31,453 nucleotides of DNA from a virus: the IMG/VR virus record IMGVR_UViG_3300010885_015540, positions 1-31,453 of that record; one strand, given 5' to 3'. The translations under genes were made by a program, and so were the position numbers. This document shows positions 13,470 through 22,540 of this stretch, in pieces; within the stretch, counting starts at the first letter, position 1; each line of letters opens with the position of its first letter. The notes beneath the pieces were generated by a model. That model was not told where the DNA came from, did no database searches, and worked only from the letters and a program-made list of their open reading frames with translations.

Positions 13470-16400
13470 ATTATCCATTCCTTGATTAATATTAGGTAGT
13501 ATCTTTTTAAAAAACCCCTCTTTTTCCTGGGGTTTATTACTATTATCAGTAGCTACCTTTTGAAAAAATGTTTGAGCCATAGGCTCTACAACTGTTACAG
13601 TATGACTATCCATTGGCGCCTTTTTATCGCCATTATACATGGAATTTACATCATTGTCAACCTTTTTATCTGGTACAATATCTTCAACAATTTTAGTTAA
13701 ACCACTACGAGTTTGACGCTCGTACCATAAATTATCTGAATTAGGGTCTAGTTTGACTTTTTCAATGAATGAACGCATCATATCAATGTTATTCATCCGG
13801 TATTGATTCATGGCTTTACGTTTTTCGGGATCACCTAATAGTTCAGTTTCAGGTGTTTGCGTACCCTGTAATTGATCTTTAGGGGCTTTAGCAACTAATA
13901 AAGAGCTTTTTCTATTAGGTACAGTAGCTTTACTGATAGCTTTCCAGTCCTCATAATAGGCTAATTCTGGTGCATTATCAATTTCAAACTGGCTTAAGTC
14001 GTTGTAAGCGTTGGCATCAATAGCAGTACGGTTAATGATAGCTGTATGTTCTGCGTCAATACTTTTAAGATATTTACCCATATTACTAAATTGAGTTTCA
14101 ATACCTTCACGAGGTACATCAGAAGTATTGCCAGTTACTATGCTCGCAAATGGAATAGAACGATTCTCAATACGTGGGGCTTCAGTTCCAGTAACCGCAC
14201 CATATACCATATCAGCAGCAGCTAATGTGTACGTGGAAGCACTTGAGAACATTGAATTAAGTAGATATTGTGATACAGCAGGACTTAGATTTATTCCATG
14301 TTTATCTAAGTTAAAACTAAAATCAACTAATACAGTTGGAGTAGTATCATTATATTGTGCCCATGATGAAGAATCCTTGAGATACTCAGGTATAATAGGC
14401 TTACCTTGAAAATCAGTATTAGTTGCAAGTGCCATAGCATCTGACGCAATTGGAGGTAATACTGAAGAAGGCTGAGCAATTCCAGTAACATAATCCATCC
14501 ATGCAGCTAATACATCTTTTGGATTAAGTTTCTTTGTTTCCTCATTACCATCAAGTATTTTAGGTATATCATTACTTATACCTTCATGTACTCTACTACC
14601 AATTTCTTGCATTAAATAAGACATGGTAGTCTCAATTTTAGGTAATGCACGACCATACACCCAACCTAAACGAAGTGGTACATAGTCGTTTACACTTTTA
14701 GAACCTGGGTAATAAATGGGTACAATGTCTTTTTTAATATTTGGGTCTAGTTTATCAATGTAAGGTACACCATCAGTATCAGTAAACTGTCTATTATATT
14801 GGCCTACAGTGGCATAAGCACCGTATAGCATCATTACATTACGCGATAAACGGAATGGCTCATAGCTAGCTAGCTGCACCATTCTATCTGTAGAGTTGAT
14901 AAATGACCGAGCAAATGGCACTACACGAAGTACTTTATCAAATTGTACTTGTGAACCACGTTGAGTGAAGTTAACACCTAAGTTACGAGCAGCAAATATA
15001 GCTGCTTCATGCGCCTGTTCTTCAGTATAACCTTGAGCTAAGCCATCTTTCATCATCCAGTCATATAATGTGACTCGTGGAGCCATATCAAATCTATTAG
15101 CAAATCCTTCTAAACCATGTTTTATATGCGATGACGCACTTTCTTTATACGTTCCTTCAGCTACATCTTTTGTTAATTTACCTAAACCATCCTCACGTAC
15201 TTTTTTAGTTACAGTATTGCCTTCAAAAGTAGGCATACTTACATCAATAAGATCCGACTTAACAATGCTAGGTAAATGCCAACCAAGAGTTTTATTATAT
15301 GGTATTATGGTGTTACGTTCGGATTTACCTGTTAAATTTTTACCTCTATCAGAGCCATAACCAATGTTGTTAGTTATATTATCGTATAATTCAGGGTTTA
15401 ACTCTTTGGCAAATAGGTTCTTTACGTTAGATGCAGGATATTTTAACTTTTGCCAAAAGCTAGTTTTAGCTGATACCATAGCATCCATTGTCTCACGCTG
15501 GAAATTCCGCATAGAGAACTCAGGGTTAAGTACAATGAAGTTACGTTTAAAGTTAGTAAATTGTACTAGCTTTTCATAAGCAGAAGTAGTCCCTTCCCAC
15601 ATACGAGATTGTGAGAACTCTTGGAATACTTGGGGGTCAGTTATGGTAAGTTGGAGTTTACCGCCGTTAATGTCAAATACAATATTTCCTACCTTCTGAA
15701 CACGATCCTCAACAAGTGGAGTAATATCAGAAGCAGCCCAACGTCGTTTGCCACCATTGTTAATTTCCTCAATAGCTTTCATTACATCTGCTTTTTTTTC
15801 TCTGAATAATACTTGAAAATCAGCATCAGTAGCTTTACTTAAAACACTCATAAGAGTACCAGTACGGTACTGAGTTTGTTCAACTTTACGTATAGTATTA
15901 ACAATATTTTGGGTAGTAGTTACTAGTGGGTCTTTTAATTCACCTGTGCTACTAATTTTACGGAATTTAAATGGCTCAGTTACACCGCCTGAATTATGAA
16001 CTTCAACATTAGCATAAGTAAAATCATCAACTTCACGCCAAGCAGGAGTGTAGTTAGGGTGAGCAGCACGTATTGCATCAGCTTCAGTTTGAGATATTTT
16101 ACCTGAATTAACAAGTGCATTTAATAATTTGCCGTTAATGGCATTTTTATTATTTAAGAAATATTGGGCAGCAGGGCCAATCCTATTATCACCATTATTA
16201 GTGTATTTGGCTATATTTGCAGCAACTTCTTCACGGGTCATGAAAGATGATTTATCTTCCATTTCTTTGAGTACACCATTCCAGTAGGCTTTGTCATCTG
16301 CTGTGATAGTAGGTATAGCTAGTTGTTCTTTAGCCTGAGCAGTTATTCTATCTATATTAGCGTAGTCATCATACGCGTTATACGTATGCATAATTTCACG

Positions 16401-17996
16401 CATTTCATCTGCGTCTAACCCCATTTGACGGGCTTTTACCATAGAAGCATTGAAATTATCAATAGAAGTATCAGCCACTAGCTTAGAACCAGTGCCTTCA
16501 TTCCAGAGTATACCTACATCTTGCCCATTAGGATTACCTACAATGGATTTCCACCATACGTTACCACGTTGACTGAGGTTTCTAGCCCAAGTCCAATCAC
16601 TATACTCACGTAATGAACGAGTACCAGTTTCAATGCCCATTCTATCTGCAAACTGTTTAGCTACCAAAGATAGCATATTAGTTGCATCAGCTAACTTACT
16701 ACGAATTTGGCCTTCAAGAGTAATAGGTTCGTGCTCAATAGCTGAAGGAGTTAATATAGAGCCATCATCAGGTGTGCTAACATCCATTACAGCACGAGTG
16801 GTTTCAGGGCTATGCCCAGTAGCATCACTTACTTCTTTAGCAAAATCATCAGCTTCTTTATACGCTTCTGGTATGGCTCGCTGTATTAATTCGGCTCTAT
16901 GGTCTGCATTTGCTATATTTTGAGGTAAATGAGTTTCTAGCCGTTGAGTTACCTCTTCTACGCTAGCCCCTGCATCTAACGCGTTACGCACAGGCCATGC
17001 TATATTAGTTTCAAATTGAACATCATTTACTTTAGCACCACCGCTAGCTTTAACTAAATCACGTTCACGTTTCGCAGCAGCACTTGGGTCAAGTATATCA
17101 GATTTTTCTTGTTGAAGTTGAGCTAAGCGTTCTTTGGCACCTGGAGCAGCAGTATCTTTAGCTACTTGATTAATCTCTGCTTGTACTTCATCTACAGTAC
17201 GAATAGCAGGTTTAGCGGCTAAGGCAGCTTCTTGCTGTTCAGCAGTCATTGTAAATGGATTTTTAGCTCCTATATCTACCTGAGCTAATGCTTCATTTTT
17301 AGTTTTAAGAGTTTCTGAATCAAGAAAAGCATTATGTTTAGCTTCTAATTCTGAATCAAATATAGGCTGTTTAGCTGCGTTTATACCAGTTTTAGGGGCT
17401 ACTTCTTCAGCTACTTGAGCAGGTTTAGTAGCTAATTTAGCTGCATTACCAGTTTCACCTATAGGAAGCATAGTTAACCCCGCGGTGAGAAGCTCACCAC
17501 CTTGGTCTACCAGCTTATCTTTATCTTCTTGTGTCAAATCACCCATAGTATTATTAACTATAGGTCGGTAAATTTGTCGTACTACTGTTTCCAATGGGGC
17601 TTGAACTTGTCCTAAAGTGCCACCAACAACACCTAGACCTGCCCTAACTTTATTACTTACATCAAGTAACGGGCTACCTGAAGGTGTAAAATCAGTATTC
17701 ATAGCGTCAGACGTCATTTTTGAATACTTATTACGTATATCAATAGTGTCTTTACCTATTTGTTTAATGCCATCAACAAAAGTATTACCTATAGCACTAG
17801 CACCAGCTTTAATTTTGCTCATGATACCAGTAGGTTTGTCTTCAGATGTTAGAAATTGCTCCACAGTTTGAGTAGGCTTATCTTCAGACATAAGAAATTG
17901 ATCCACATCCTGTTCTGAAGATTGCGGAGTGGGTGTAGTTGGCTTAGAGGTATCAGCATCAAGCCATGCGTCTAAATCAACATCAGTATTATTCAT
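12936..17996 (-). CDS. Giant internal virion (ejection) protein with C-terminal GH108 lysozyme
   Basis: A 1686-residue protein, the counterpart of T7 gp16-type ejection proteins. Residues 1-60 are low complexity, with a 14-residue tandem repeat (DQFLMSEDKPT / EQFLTSEDKPT). Residues about 60-440 are Ala/Gln/Glu-rich helices. The long middle (about 440-1260) includes a region near 800-1150 resembling large polyvalent protein domain LPD38 (NFKRNFIVLNPEFSMRNF, then ARNLGVNFTQRG and PFARSFINS). Residues about 1510-1680 are a GH108 peptidoglycan hydrolase: catalytic E1523 in LEGGF, then DKGGATNHGIT and a C-terminal PG-binding-like part. In T7 the hydrolase sits at the N-terminus of gp16; here it is at the C-terminus, beside the lysis genes. 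The start is coupled by TAATG to the preceding gene. Confidence 0.85.
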   Translation of the reverse strand: MNNTDVDLDAWLDADTSKPTTPTPQSSEQDVDQFLMSEDKPTQTVEQFLTSEDKPTGIMSKIKAGASAIGNTFVDGIKQIGKDTIDIRNKYSKMTSDAMNTDFTPSGSPLLDVSNKVRAGLGVVGGTLGQVQAPLETVVRQIYRPIVNNTMGDLTQEDKDKLVDQGGELLTAGLTMLPIGETGNAAKLATKPAQVAEEVAPKTGINAAKQPIFDSELEAKHNAFLDSETLKTKNEALAQVDIGAKNPFTMTAEQQEAALAAKPAIRTVDEVQAEINQVAKDTAAPGAKERLAQLQQEKSDILDPSAAAKRERDLVKASGGAKVNDVQFETNIAWPVRNALDAGASVEEVTQRLETHLPQNIANADHRAELIQRAIPEAYKEADDFAKEVSDATGHSPETTRAVMDVSTPDDGSILTPSAIEHEPITLEGQIRSKLADATNMLSLVAKQFADRMGIETGTRSLREYSDWTWARNLSQRGNVWWKSIVGNPNGQDVGILWNEGTGSKLVADTSIDNFNASMVKARQMGLDADEMREIMHTYNAYDDYANIDRITAQAKEQLAIPTITADDKAYWNGVLKEMEDKSSFMTREEVAANIAKYTNNGDNRIGPAAQYFLNNKNAINGKLLNALVNSGKISQTEADAIRAAHPNYTPAWREVDDFTYANVEVHNSGGVTEPFKFRKISSTGELKDPLVTTTQNIVNTIRKVEQTQYRTGTLMSVLSKATDADFQVLFREKKADVMKAIEEINNGGKRRWAASDITPLVEDRVQKVGNIVFDINGGKLQLTITDPQVFQEFSQSRMWEGTTSAYEKLVQFTNFKRNFIVLNPEFSMRNFQRETMDAMVSAKTSFWQKLKYPASNVKNLFAKELNPELYDNITNNIGYGSDRGKNLTGKSERNTIIPYNKTLGWHLPSIVKSDLIDVSMPTFEGNTVTKKVREDGLGKLTKDVAEGTYKESASSHIKHGLEGFANRFDMAPRVTLYDWMMKDGLAQGYTEEQAHEAAIFAARNLGVNFTQRGSQVQFDKVLRVVPFARSFINSTDRMVQLASYEPFRLSRNVMMLYGAYATVGQYNRQFTDTDGVPYIDKLDPNIKKDIVPIYYPGSKSVNDYVPLRLGWVYGRALPKIETTMSYLMQEIGSRVHEGISNDIPKILDGNEETKKLNPKDVLAAWMDYVTGIAQPSSVLPPIASDAMALATNTDFQGKPIIPEYLKDSSSWAQYNDTTPTVLVDFSFNLDKHGINLSPAVSQYLLNSMFSSASTYTLAAADMVYGAVTGTEAPRIENRSIPFASIVTGNTSDVPREGIETQFSNMGKYLKSIDAEHTAIINRTAIDANAYNDLSQFEIDNAPELAYYEDWKAISKATVPNRKSSLLVAKAPKDQLQGTQTPETELLGDPEKRKAMNQYRMNNIDMMRSFIEKVKLDPNSDNLWYERQTRSGLTKIVEDIVPDKKVDNDVNSMYNGDKKAPMDSHTVTVVEPMAQTFFQKVATDNSNKPQEKEGFFKKILPNINQGMDNMYKDKVFARTLKLEGGFVNDSSDKGGATNHGITLNTLKLVNPDATINDIKNLTKEDAISIFDKLYWIDGKVDEMPRTIQDLVFDGNINHGIPGMSKVIQRALNDLGEKIPVDGHIGTGTLNAIHRIPEDILRTAIIKRRESLYSTIIKNDPSQSKFKKGWMMRLSSISPMPTDTSDV
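13509..13535 (-). promoter_or_regulatory. Terminator-like hairpin inside the giant virion gene
   Basis: On the minus strand AAACCCC, a 10-nt loop and GGGGTTT are followed by three more T (six T in all after GGGG). It lies about 40 nt upstream of the internal endolysin start, at the junction between virion part and lysozyme domain. The stem is short (4 GC pairs plus 3 AT pairs), so if it works it would be a partial attenuator. Confidence 0.35.
17831..17907 (-). repeat. 42-bp tandem repeat in the giant virion gene
   Basis: Two 35-nt stretches, 17831-17865 and 17873-17907, repeat with a 42-bp period and several base differences. They encode the 14-residue repeat QFL(M/T)SEDKPT near the N-terminus of the ejection protein. 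Confidence 0.6.
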
Positions 17997-19066
17997 TAAT
18001 TTCCTTGACGTAACAATCTTTGTGCTGTAGCCTTATCTATTTTACCAGACTTAAAGTCAGCCCTAATTTTCAATGCTTCTGGTGAACTTAAATCCATATG
18101 TTTAATAGGAGCAGCTGTTGGTGTAGACTGAGTTTCAGTAGGATGTAAATATGATTCTATTTTTTTACTAACATTAGATGTAAATACAGCTTTAAAATTA
18201 GGATCAGCAGCTACTTTAATTGGTAAAGTTGACATATAACTGTCAATATCAATTGCTGCTTGTTTTTTCATCTCTGGAGTGATACGCTTATCTGTTAAAT
18301 TAATTATATTTAAATTTTTAATAACAGAACTAGTCTCATCTTGAATTTTACTAGCAACTTCTGGTATACTTGTATCCATATTATCTCGTTTAACAGAGGC
18401 AACTGCTTGAGCTAATTCTTGATGTTGTATAGCTAATTTTTCATGTATAGGTTTTGCTGTTGGATTATTTACTAATATATTTAAATTATCAGGAAAATAC
18501 TCGGATATAGCGCCAGGATTTTTTAAATCTGAGTCAAGTTTTTTTTGTATACCTTCAACAATATTGACACCTTCAGACCCTACTACAGGCTTATTTCCTG
18601 TGGTATTTTGTGTTTTAAGATAATCTAACTGTTGCTTTTTACCATCTGCTAATGTACCTAAATAATCTGCGGCTTGTTTATTACCAGCAGCTTCTGCTTT
18701 AGCCTTAGCTTCAGTATACTTTTGTAAGTCAGCAAATACTGTTTCTATAGAATTTGTAACAGGAGAATTAGTTGAAGTAAACCCTTTAGTAGCTACATCT
18801 TGAGTACCAGTTGGTGCATCCTGTAAAGTTGGTGTACTGGGATTAAGGTAGTTTTTAATACCTTCAAAATTATTTTTTTGTTTTTGTTTATCTTGCTCTA
18901 GTTGAAGTTCATTTTCACGTCTTTTAACTTCAACAGTAGGATCAATTAACGCAATAGCTCTTTTACGAGCGTTATCAATCTCTTCTTGATCAGCTTTTTG
19001 TTTGAGAATTGTGCTAGCAGAGGTATTAAAGAACCCTTGTGCAAAACCTTCTAGGATTCCAGCCAT
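17996..19066 (-). CDS. Internal virion protein, helical
   Basis: A 356-residue, mostly helical and hydrophilic protein. The first 25 residues (MAGILEGFAQGFFNTSASTIL) look amphipathic, followed by a charged coiled-coil stretch (about 25-75) and a Thr/Pro-rich linker. The C-terminus, IRADFKSGKIDKATAQRLLRQG, is a helical motif often found at the end of phage internal virion proteins. It sits directly before the giant ejection protein, the place of T7 gp15. TAATG overlaps link it to both neighbours. Assigned to the ejection machinery by position and composition. Confidence 0.7.
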   Translation of the reverse strand: MAGILEGFAQGFFNTSASTILKQKADQEEIDNARKRAIALIDPTVEVKRRENELQLEQDKQKQKNNFEGIKNYLNPSTPTLQDAPTGTQDVATKGFTSTNSPVTNSIETVFADLQKYTEAKAKAEAAGNKQAADYLGTLADGKKQQLDYLKTQNTTGNKPVVGSEGVNIVEGIQKKLDSDLKNPGAISEYFPDNLNILVNNPTAKPIHEKLAIQHQELAQAVASVKRDNMDTSIPEVASKIQDETSSVIKNLNIINLTDKRITPEMKKQAAIDIDSYMSTLPIKVAADPNFKAVFTSNVSKKIESYLHPTETQSTPTAAPIKHMDLSSPEALKIRADFKSGKIDKATAQRLLRQGN

Positions 19067-19548
19067 TATTGTAAACCTCCAAGTATACCATTAAGTTTAG
19101 GGAGCGACGGAGTATTGATAGGAGCTTCTTCAGTTGTATCGGCAGAGTTGGTATCACCTTTACCAACAAACTGATCTAAGAAATCATTTTGACTTTTATC
19201 TACATTTAATATTTTTGGATTTTTAACGCCCGCATTAGAGGCAATAGCTATAATCATAGCCATAACAATACGGAGCATTAATAGCGCCATATCTGGAGTC
19301 CACTTACCAGTAGTAAATCCTTGAAATAATATTGAACGAGCAATAAACTCTACAGTATTACCATCTTTAAGCATAAGTACAAGACGTACTACCTGTTTTT
19401 TAGAGGACATTTTTTCAAGAAGAAACTCTAGTGCATCATCAATATTAGTATATTGAGGTGGGTGCTCAAATCTAGTAGAGCCTTTTTCTAAAGTTAACGA
19501 TTGTCCTGGAACTGGCGCATCGAATACTGAATTTGGATTAATGGGCAT
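19066..19548 (-). CDS. Conserved structural-module protein
   Basis: A 160-residue protein beginning MPINPNSVFDAPVPGQSLT, a proline-rich opening that I recall from proteins in the same position in marine podoviruses. The middle has a segment RLVLMLKDGNTVEFIARSILFQG and then a hydrophobic, Met/Ile/Ala-rich helix (MALLMLRIVMAMIIAIAS, about residues 86-103) that could insert in a membrane. The C-terminus is acidic and low complexity. Placement among internal virion genes suggests an ejected or head-internal protein. Confidence 0.65.
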   Translation of the reverse strand: MPINPNSVFDAPVPGQSLTLEKGSTRFEHPPQYTNIDDALEFLLEKMSSKKQVVRLVLMLKDGNTVEFIARSILFQGFTTGKWTPDMALLMLRIVMAMIIAIASNAGVKNPKILNVDKSQNDFLDQFVGKGDTNSADTTEEAPINTPSLPKLNGILGGLQ

Positions 19549-19565
19549 TTATATACCTAATATAG

Positions 19566-19868
19566 TTATTTACCAAGTTTAACGCTAGTACCAGTGTCTA
19601 AATTAGCAAATGTTTTCATACGTTGTAGCCATTTAGCTTCAGCAGTATCATAACTTTCTGATTCAATAGCTTTAGTTTTACCAGCAGTAGCATCAGAGTG
19701 ATCTACTGACATCATACGATCTTTGGCATTTGCCACTTGATTATAGTTAGTCATACCGCCTTGCCATGCTTTAGCACCAGCTTGTTTTAAACTAGTATCA
19801 AAAAACCCACTAACATCATTAGCATAACCTTGAAGTTCATCTAAAATGCCGCCAAAAAAATCAGTCAT
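19566..19868 (-). CDS. Small structural-module protein
   Basis: A 100-residue hydrophilic protein, MTDFFGGILDELQGYANDVSGFF..., with an amphipathic N-terminal helix and a helical, Lys/Glu-rich C-terminal half. No family recognised. It lies between two internal-virion genes with 8 nt and 17 nt gaps, so it is probably a minor virion component. Confidence 0.6.
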   Translation of the reverse strand: MTDFFGGILDELQGYANDVSGFFDTSLKQAGAKAWQGGMTNYNQVANAKDRMMSVDHSDATAGKTKAIESESYDTAEAKWLQRMKTFANLDTGTSVKLGK

Positions 19869-19876
19869 AGCTTACC

Positions 19877-21085
19877 TTAAAATAATAATGCAGATACAAA
19901 AGAGCCTACTGCTTGAGCAGAATTAAAGCTTGTATTAGTCGGTCTACCATTAGCTGCCATTACAATGTTATATTGTCTATTTTTAGCCGATTCAGATGCT
20001 TGAAATGACCAGGCAGCTTCATCACGCCATTGTTGCCAAAGATTGTTCTGTGCAGTTTGAGACATATTAAATCTATTTTGAGTATTAATTTGGTTAGCTG
20101 CGTTAATTGCTGCTGTATTAGCTGTATTTAAACTACGTCTCCATGTAACATTAGATTGTTCGACAGCAAAAGCTGCTTGAGCATTAAATTGATCTCTGGC
20201 ATATGACATTTGTGCATTAAATTGATCTGCTGCTGCTTTTTGAGTAGCAGTAAATTCTTGTGTATTAATGCTATTAGTTGCATTAGCTGAAGCAACTTGA
20301 TTTTCTTGACCTGTGTTAAATTGACTCATAGCAGTTAAGCGATCAGCATTTTGTTGCTGAATACTGCTCATTAATGTTGCTACAAATTGTTGAGTCTGAG
20401 ATTGACTTGACGCATTAAATTGATTTGCTGCATTAGTCACAGCTTGGTCGGATAGTAGTGATTGCTGTCTTACTTGAAGATTAGCTAATGAAGTTTGTTG
20501 TCTATTATCAAGATTCTTTAGATCCATTTGAAAATATGTAGAAGCATCTTGTGCAGCAATAGGTAAAGCTGAAGCTTGAATAGCAGCAGCAGTAGCAGCA
20601 ATACCTATGGTAGAATTGCCCATTCCACGAGAAGCCATTTGTTCATTGGCTTGTATTACTGCACCTCTAGCCCATTCCGGTATCATTCCAGGTTGAGATT
20701 CAGTATATAGTTTTTTTAACTGCTCTTGAACTAATGAATTTTGATTTACAGTACCTTGTTCCGCAGTAGCTTGAGGAGTTTGATCGCTTATTGTTTTAGC
20801 TTGATATGTTGCAGCAGTAGGATTAACTTGTGCAGCAATAGGTGCAGAATCTACTTGAGTTGCAGTACCTTTTGCAGCAGTTATTGTAGGGGTCACAATA
20901 GAAGTTGGATTAGCTACAGGAGTCTGTAAACCAATTTGATTATTTGGAGTACTCATCAACTGACCAGTAGCAGCTAAGGTATGGTCATCCGTTGCGTTAA
21001 GTGTTGGGCTAAAAGTAGTACTAGGAGTTAACTCCGGATTACTCACTTGATTAGCCGTATAATTTACTAAATTTGTACCAGTCAT
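19877..21085 (-). CDS. Internal virion protein, Gln/Asn/Ala-rich
   Basis: A 402-residue protein very rich in Ala, Gln, Asn, Ser and Thr. The N-terminal 130 residues are low complexity. From about 140 (RGMGNSTIGIAATAAAIQAS) onward it reads as a long helix with recurring NQFNA, DQFNAQ and EFTATQ units (about 210-330), suggesting a fibrous coiled coil. The C-terminus has NLWQQWRDEAAWSFQASES. Such proteins are the first internal-virion gene in HMO-type and related podoviruses, roughly where T7 has gp13/14. It is the first gene after the promoter at 21106-21134. Confidence 0.7.
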   Translation of the reverse strand: MTGTNLVNYTANQVSNPELTPSTTFSPTLNATDDHTLAATGQLMSTPNNQIGLQTPVANPTSIVTPTITAAKGTATQVDSAPIAAQVNPTAATYQAKTISDQTPQATAEQGTVNQNSLVQEQLKKLYTESQPGMIPEWARGAVIQANEQMASRGMGNSTIGIAATAAAIQASALPIAAQDASTYFQMDLKNLDNRQQTSLANLQVRQQSLLSDQAVTNAANQFNASSQSQTQQFVATLMSSIQQQNADRLTAMSQFNTGQENQVASANATNSINTQEFTATQKAAADQFNAQMSYARDQFNAQAAFAVEQSNVTWRRSLNTANTAAINAANQINTQNRFNMSQTAQNNLWQQWRDEAAWSFQASESAKNRQYNIVMAANGRPTNTSFNSAQAVGSFVSALLF

Positions 21086-21105
21086 AAATTCTTATCTTTT
21101 TATAT

Positions 21106-21134
21106 ATTTTAACATATATATATTAATTTGTCAA
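21106..21134 (-). promoter_or_regulatory. Strong sigma-70-type promoter for the ejection/lysis genes
   Basis: On the minus strand TTGACA (21129-21134), 17-nt spacer, TAAAAT (21106-21111). The -35 is perfect and the -10 matches five of six. Start expected near 21099, 14 nt before the ATG at 21085. The spacer is an AT repeat. The first 14 bases TTGACAAATTAATA match the plus-strand promoter at 2040 except for one base. Expected to drive 21085 down to 11790. Confidence 0.75.
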
Positions 21135-21141
21135 GTAATAT

Positions 21142-21405
21142 TTAATCACGTGGATTTTTCTTTTTAGCACTAGCGGTGCGAGGGTAAGAACGATTTTTAC
21201 TCTTATCTTGCACACCAAGATTAGACTTAGCATTATTAGTTGGATTACCAGATTTATGAATTACATCTTTACCATCTCCTTTATGCACTTTACCAGCTTT
21301 TTCCATTGCTGCACGAGCTGCATTACGAGAATCTCGACGTTTAATTTGTTCTTCTTTGCCTTGATAATTATCATATTCCAAACGATAGTTACGTTTTTTA
21401 GCCAT
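21142..21405 (-). CDS. Conserved small basic protein, possibly HNH-derived
   Basis: An 87-residue basic protein with EYDNYQGKEEQIKRRDSRNAARAAMEKAGKV-like character, then GDGKDVIHKSGNP, NNAKSNLGVQDKSKNRS and a tail of KKKNPRD. The middle has the spacing of an HNH finger (D-x-x-H-x-x-G-N ... N ... N) but appears degenerate, and I recall similar proteins in many phages as conserved hypotheticals. It overlaps the real HNH gene by 8 nt. DNA binding is likely from charge; nuclease activity is doubtful. Confidence 0.65.
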   Translation of the reverse strand: MAKKRNYRLEYDNYQGKEEQIKRRDSRNAARAAMEKAGKVHKGDGKDVIHKSGNPTNNAKSNLGVQDKSKNRSYPRTASAKKKNPRD

Positions 21406-21865
21406 TTAAAATTCTCCCACACCAAAACTTAAGTTGCTCTAAATTAAGTTGATGTTTCATAAAATTAACTTGAGCACATACTAATTGAACATTACCTATT
21501 TCATACGGTTTATTAGAGTCAATTCTATCCATAGATACATTTGTAGGTATTTGCCCACTGCCTTTAATATATGTCATAGGTATTTTAGTTAAAGCACATA
21601 ATCCTTCTTGTTTATTCCATAGATATTGTAAATAATTAAAGTTTATATTTACAGCGTGTTTACCCCTATTACTAGCCAATGAAAGTTTTTCTTTTAAGAA
21701 AAACTCTAAATTAGATGTTTGAGCAAACTGCCGTCTACGTTTTGCGTCATTAACTTTACCACAACAGCTTGTAGAACAGTATAATTTATTGCTATGACCT
21801 ATAAAATCCGTACCACAATGTCTACATATTTTAGCAGTAGGTTTAAAATTATAATCTCTAACCAT
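21398..21865 (-). CDS. HNH endonuclease (homing type)
   Basis: A 155-residue nuclease. The N-terminus is a zinc ribbon, C14-x2-C17 and C30-x3-C34 (CRHCGTDF ... YCSTSCC). The HNH region reads GLCALTKIPMTY, then SMDRIDSNKPYEIGNVQLVC and N-x-M-K, the form common in free-standing phage homing endonucleases. It lies between the fibre genes and the ejection genes without an intron visible here. Such genes promote gene conversion of flanking DNA, which fits the foreign-looking fibre cassette close by. Activity is not proven. Confidence 0.85.
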   Translation of the reverse strand: MVRDYNFKPTAKICRHCGTDFIGHSNKLYCSTSCCGKVNDAKRRRQFAQTSNLEFFLKEKLSLASNRGKHAVNINFNYLQYLWNKQEGLCALTKIPMTYIKGSGQIPTNVSMDRIDSNKPYEIGNVQLVCAQVNFMKHQLNLEQLKFWCGRILNG

Positions 21866-21872
21866 AATTAAC

Positions 21873-22169
21873 CTATTGTTTTAAATGACTAAATAATTCT
21901 ACAATTTTATGTGGTAGATTAGTAATATTATTACCAAGAACACGTATATCATCGCGCATTTCTTTTAGCACATTATCAGTAGCAGCTTTATCACGATGAT
22001 AATCTACTTTATCTAATTTTTCTTGTATTAAACGTTCTTTATCTTCCTCTAAAGCAGATATCCTAGTTGATAAGCTATTCATAATATAGGTTACTAATCC
22101 AGTAAAAATAACAAATAATAGCTCAAATAACCAGCTAAAAGATTGAATACTATTAAGTAATTGTTCCAT
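21873..22169 (-). CDS. Membrane-anchored coiled-coil protein
   Basis: A 98-residue protein with one membrane segment (about residues 11-31, FSWLFELLFVIFTGLVTYIM) and a charged helix (33-80), ending in an amphipathic helix. This resembles spanins and other one-pass phage proteins, but it is not in the lysis cassette, where a spanin pair already exists. AAGGA-like sequences upstream overlap the end of the fibre-assembly gene. Function unknown; a holin-like or lysis-timing role is possible. Confidence 0.65.
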   Translation of the reverse strand: MEQLLNSIQSFSWLFELLFVIFTGLVTYIMNSLSTRISALEEDKERLIQEKLDKVDYHRDKAATDNVLKEMRDDIRVLGNNITNLPHKIVELFSHLKQ

Positions 22170-22174
22170 GTCCT

Positions 22175-22540
22175 TTAAGTTCCTTCTGGATAATCTGGGC
22201 GTTGAGGGAGCTTTGAGCCTACGCCATTTGATAATTCACGTAGTGTATTTCTATATAATTTCCATGAAGACGGCACAGAAATTCCAGCGCTAATGCAGCG
22301 TAAAACTACGCTATCGCTTTGCACAAGTTCACTATATGCAGCGCTTTGCAGTGCTGCTTTCTTGTCTGCCATAGAAACAGCTGGAACGTCGAACGATTTT
22401 CCGTTCCATTTCATCCCTATTTCTGCTGACGAGTCCGTGTGAATGGCATGGCCATCTGGTGGCACCCAATCTGATTCCGCATCATATTCTATGATGTTAA
22501 CGACAGTATTTGTACTCGAATCTATAATTGCTGCCCGCAT
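22175..22540 (-). CDS. Tail fibre assembly-like protein
   Basis: A 121-residue protein starting MRAAIIDSSTNTVVNIIEYDAESDWVPP, followed by EIGMKWNGKSF and a helical C-terminal half, a layout typical of the phage tail-fibre assembly/chaperone or tip-associated proteins that follow fibre genes. AGGAG lies 8 nt before the ATG. Its G+C (about 48 percent in a counted 60-base line) is clearly above the arm average, as is the fibre tip next to it, suggesting they were gained together. Confidence 0.6.
   Translation of the reverse strand: MRAAIIDSSTNTVVNIIEYDAESDWVPPDGHAIHTDSSAEIGMKWNGKSFDVPAVSMADKKAALQSAAYSELVQSDSVVLRCISAGISVPSSWKLYRNTLRELSNGVGSKLPQRPDYPEGT

Noticed and set aside
21866-22174. Second spanin in the 98-residue membrane/coiled-coil protein
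   Set aside because: No overlapping lipoprotein gene is present and a spanin pair already exists at 12309-12699.
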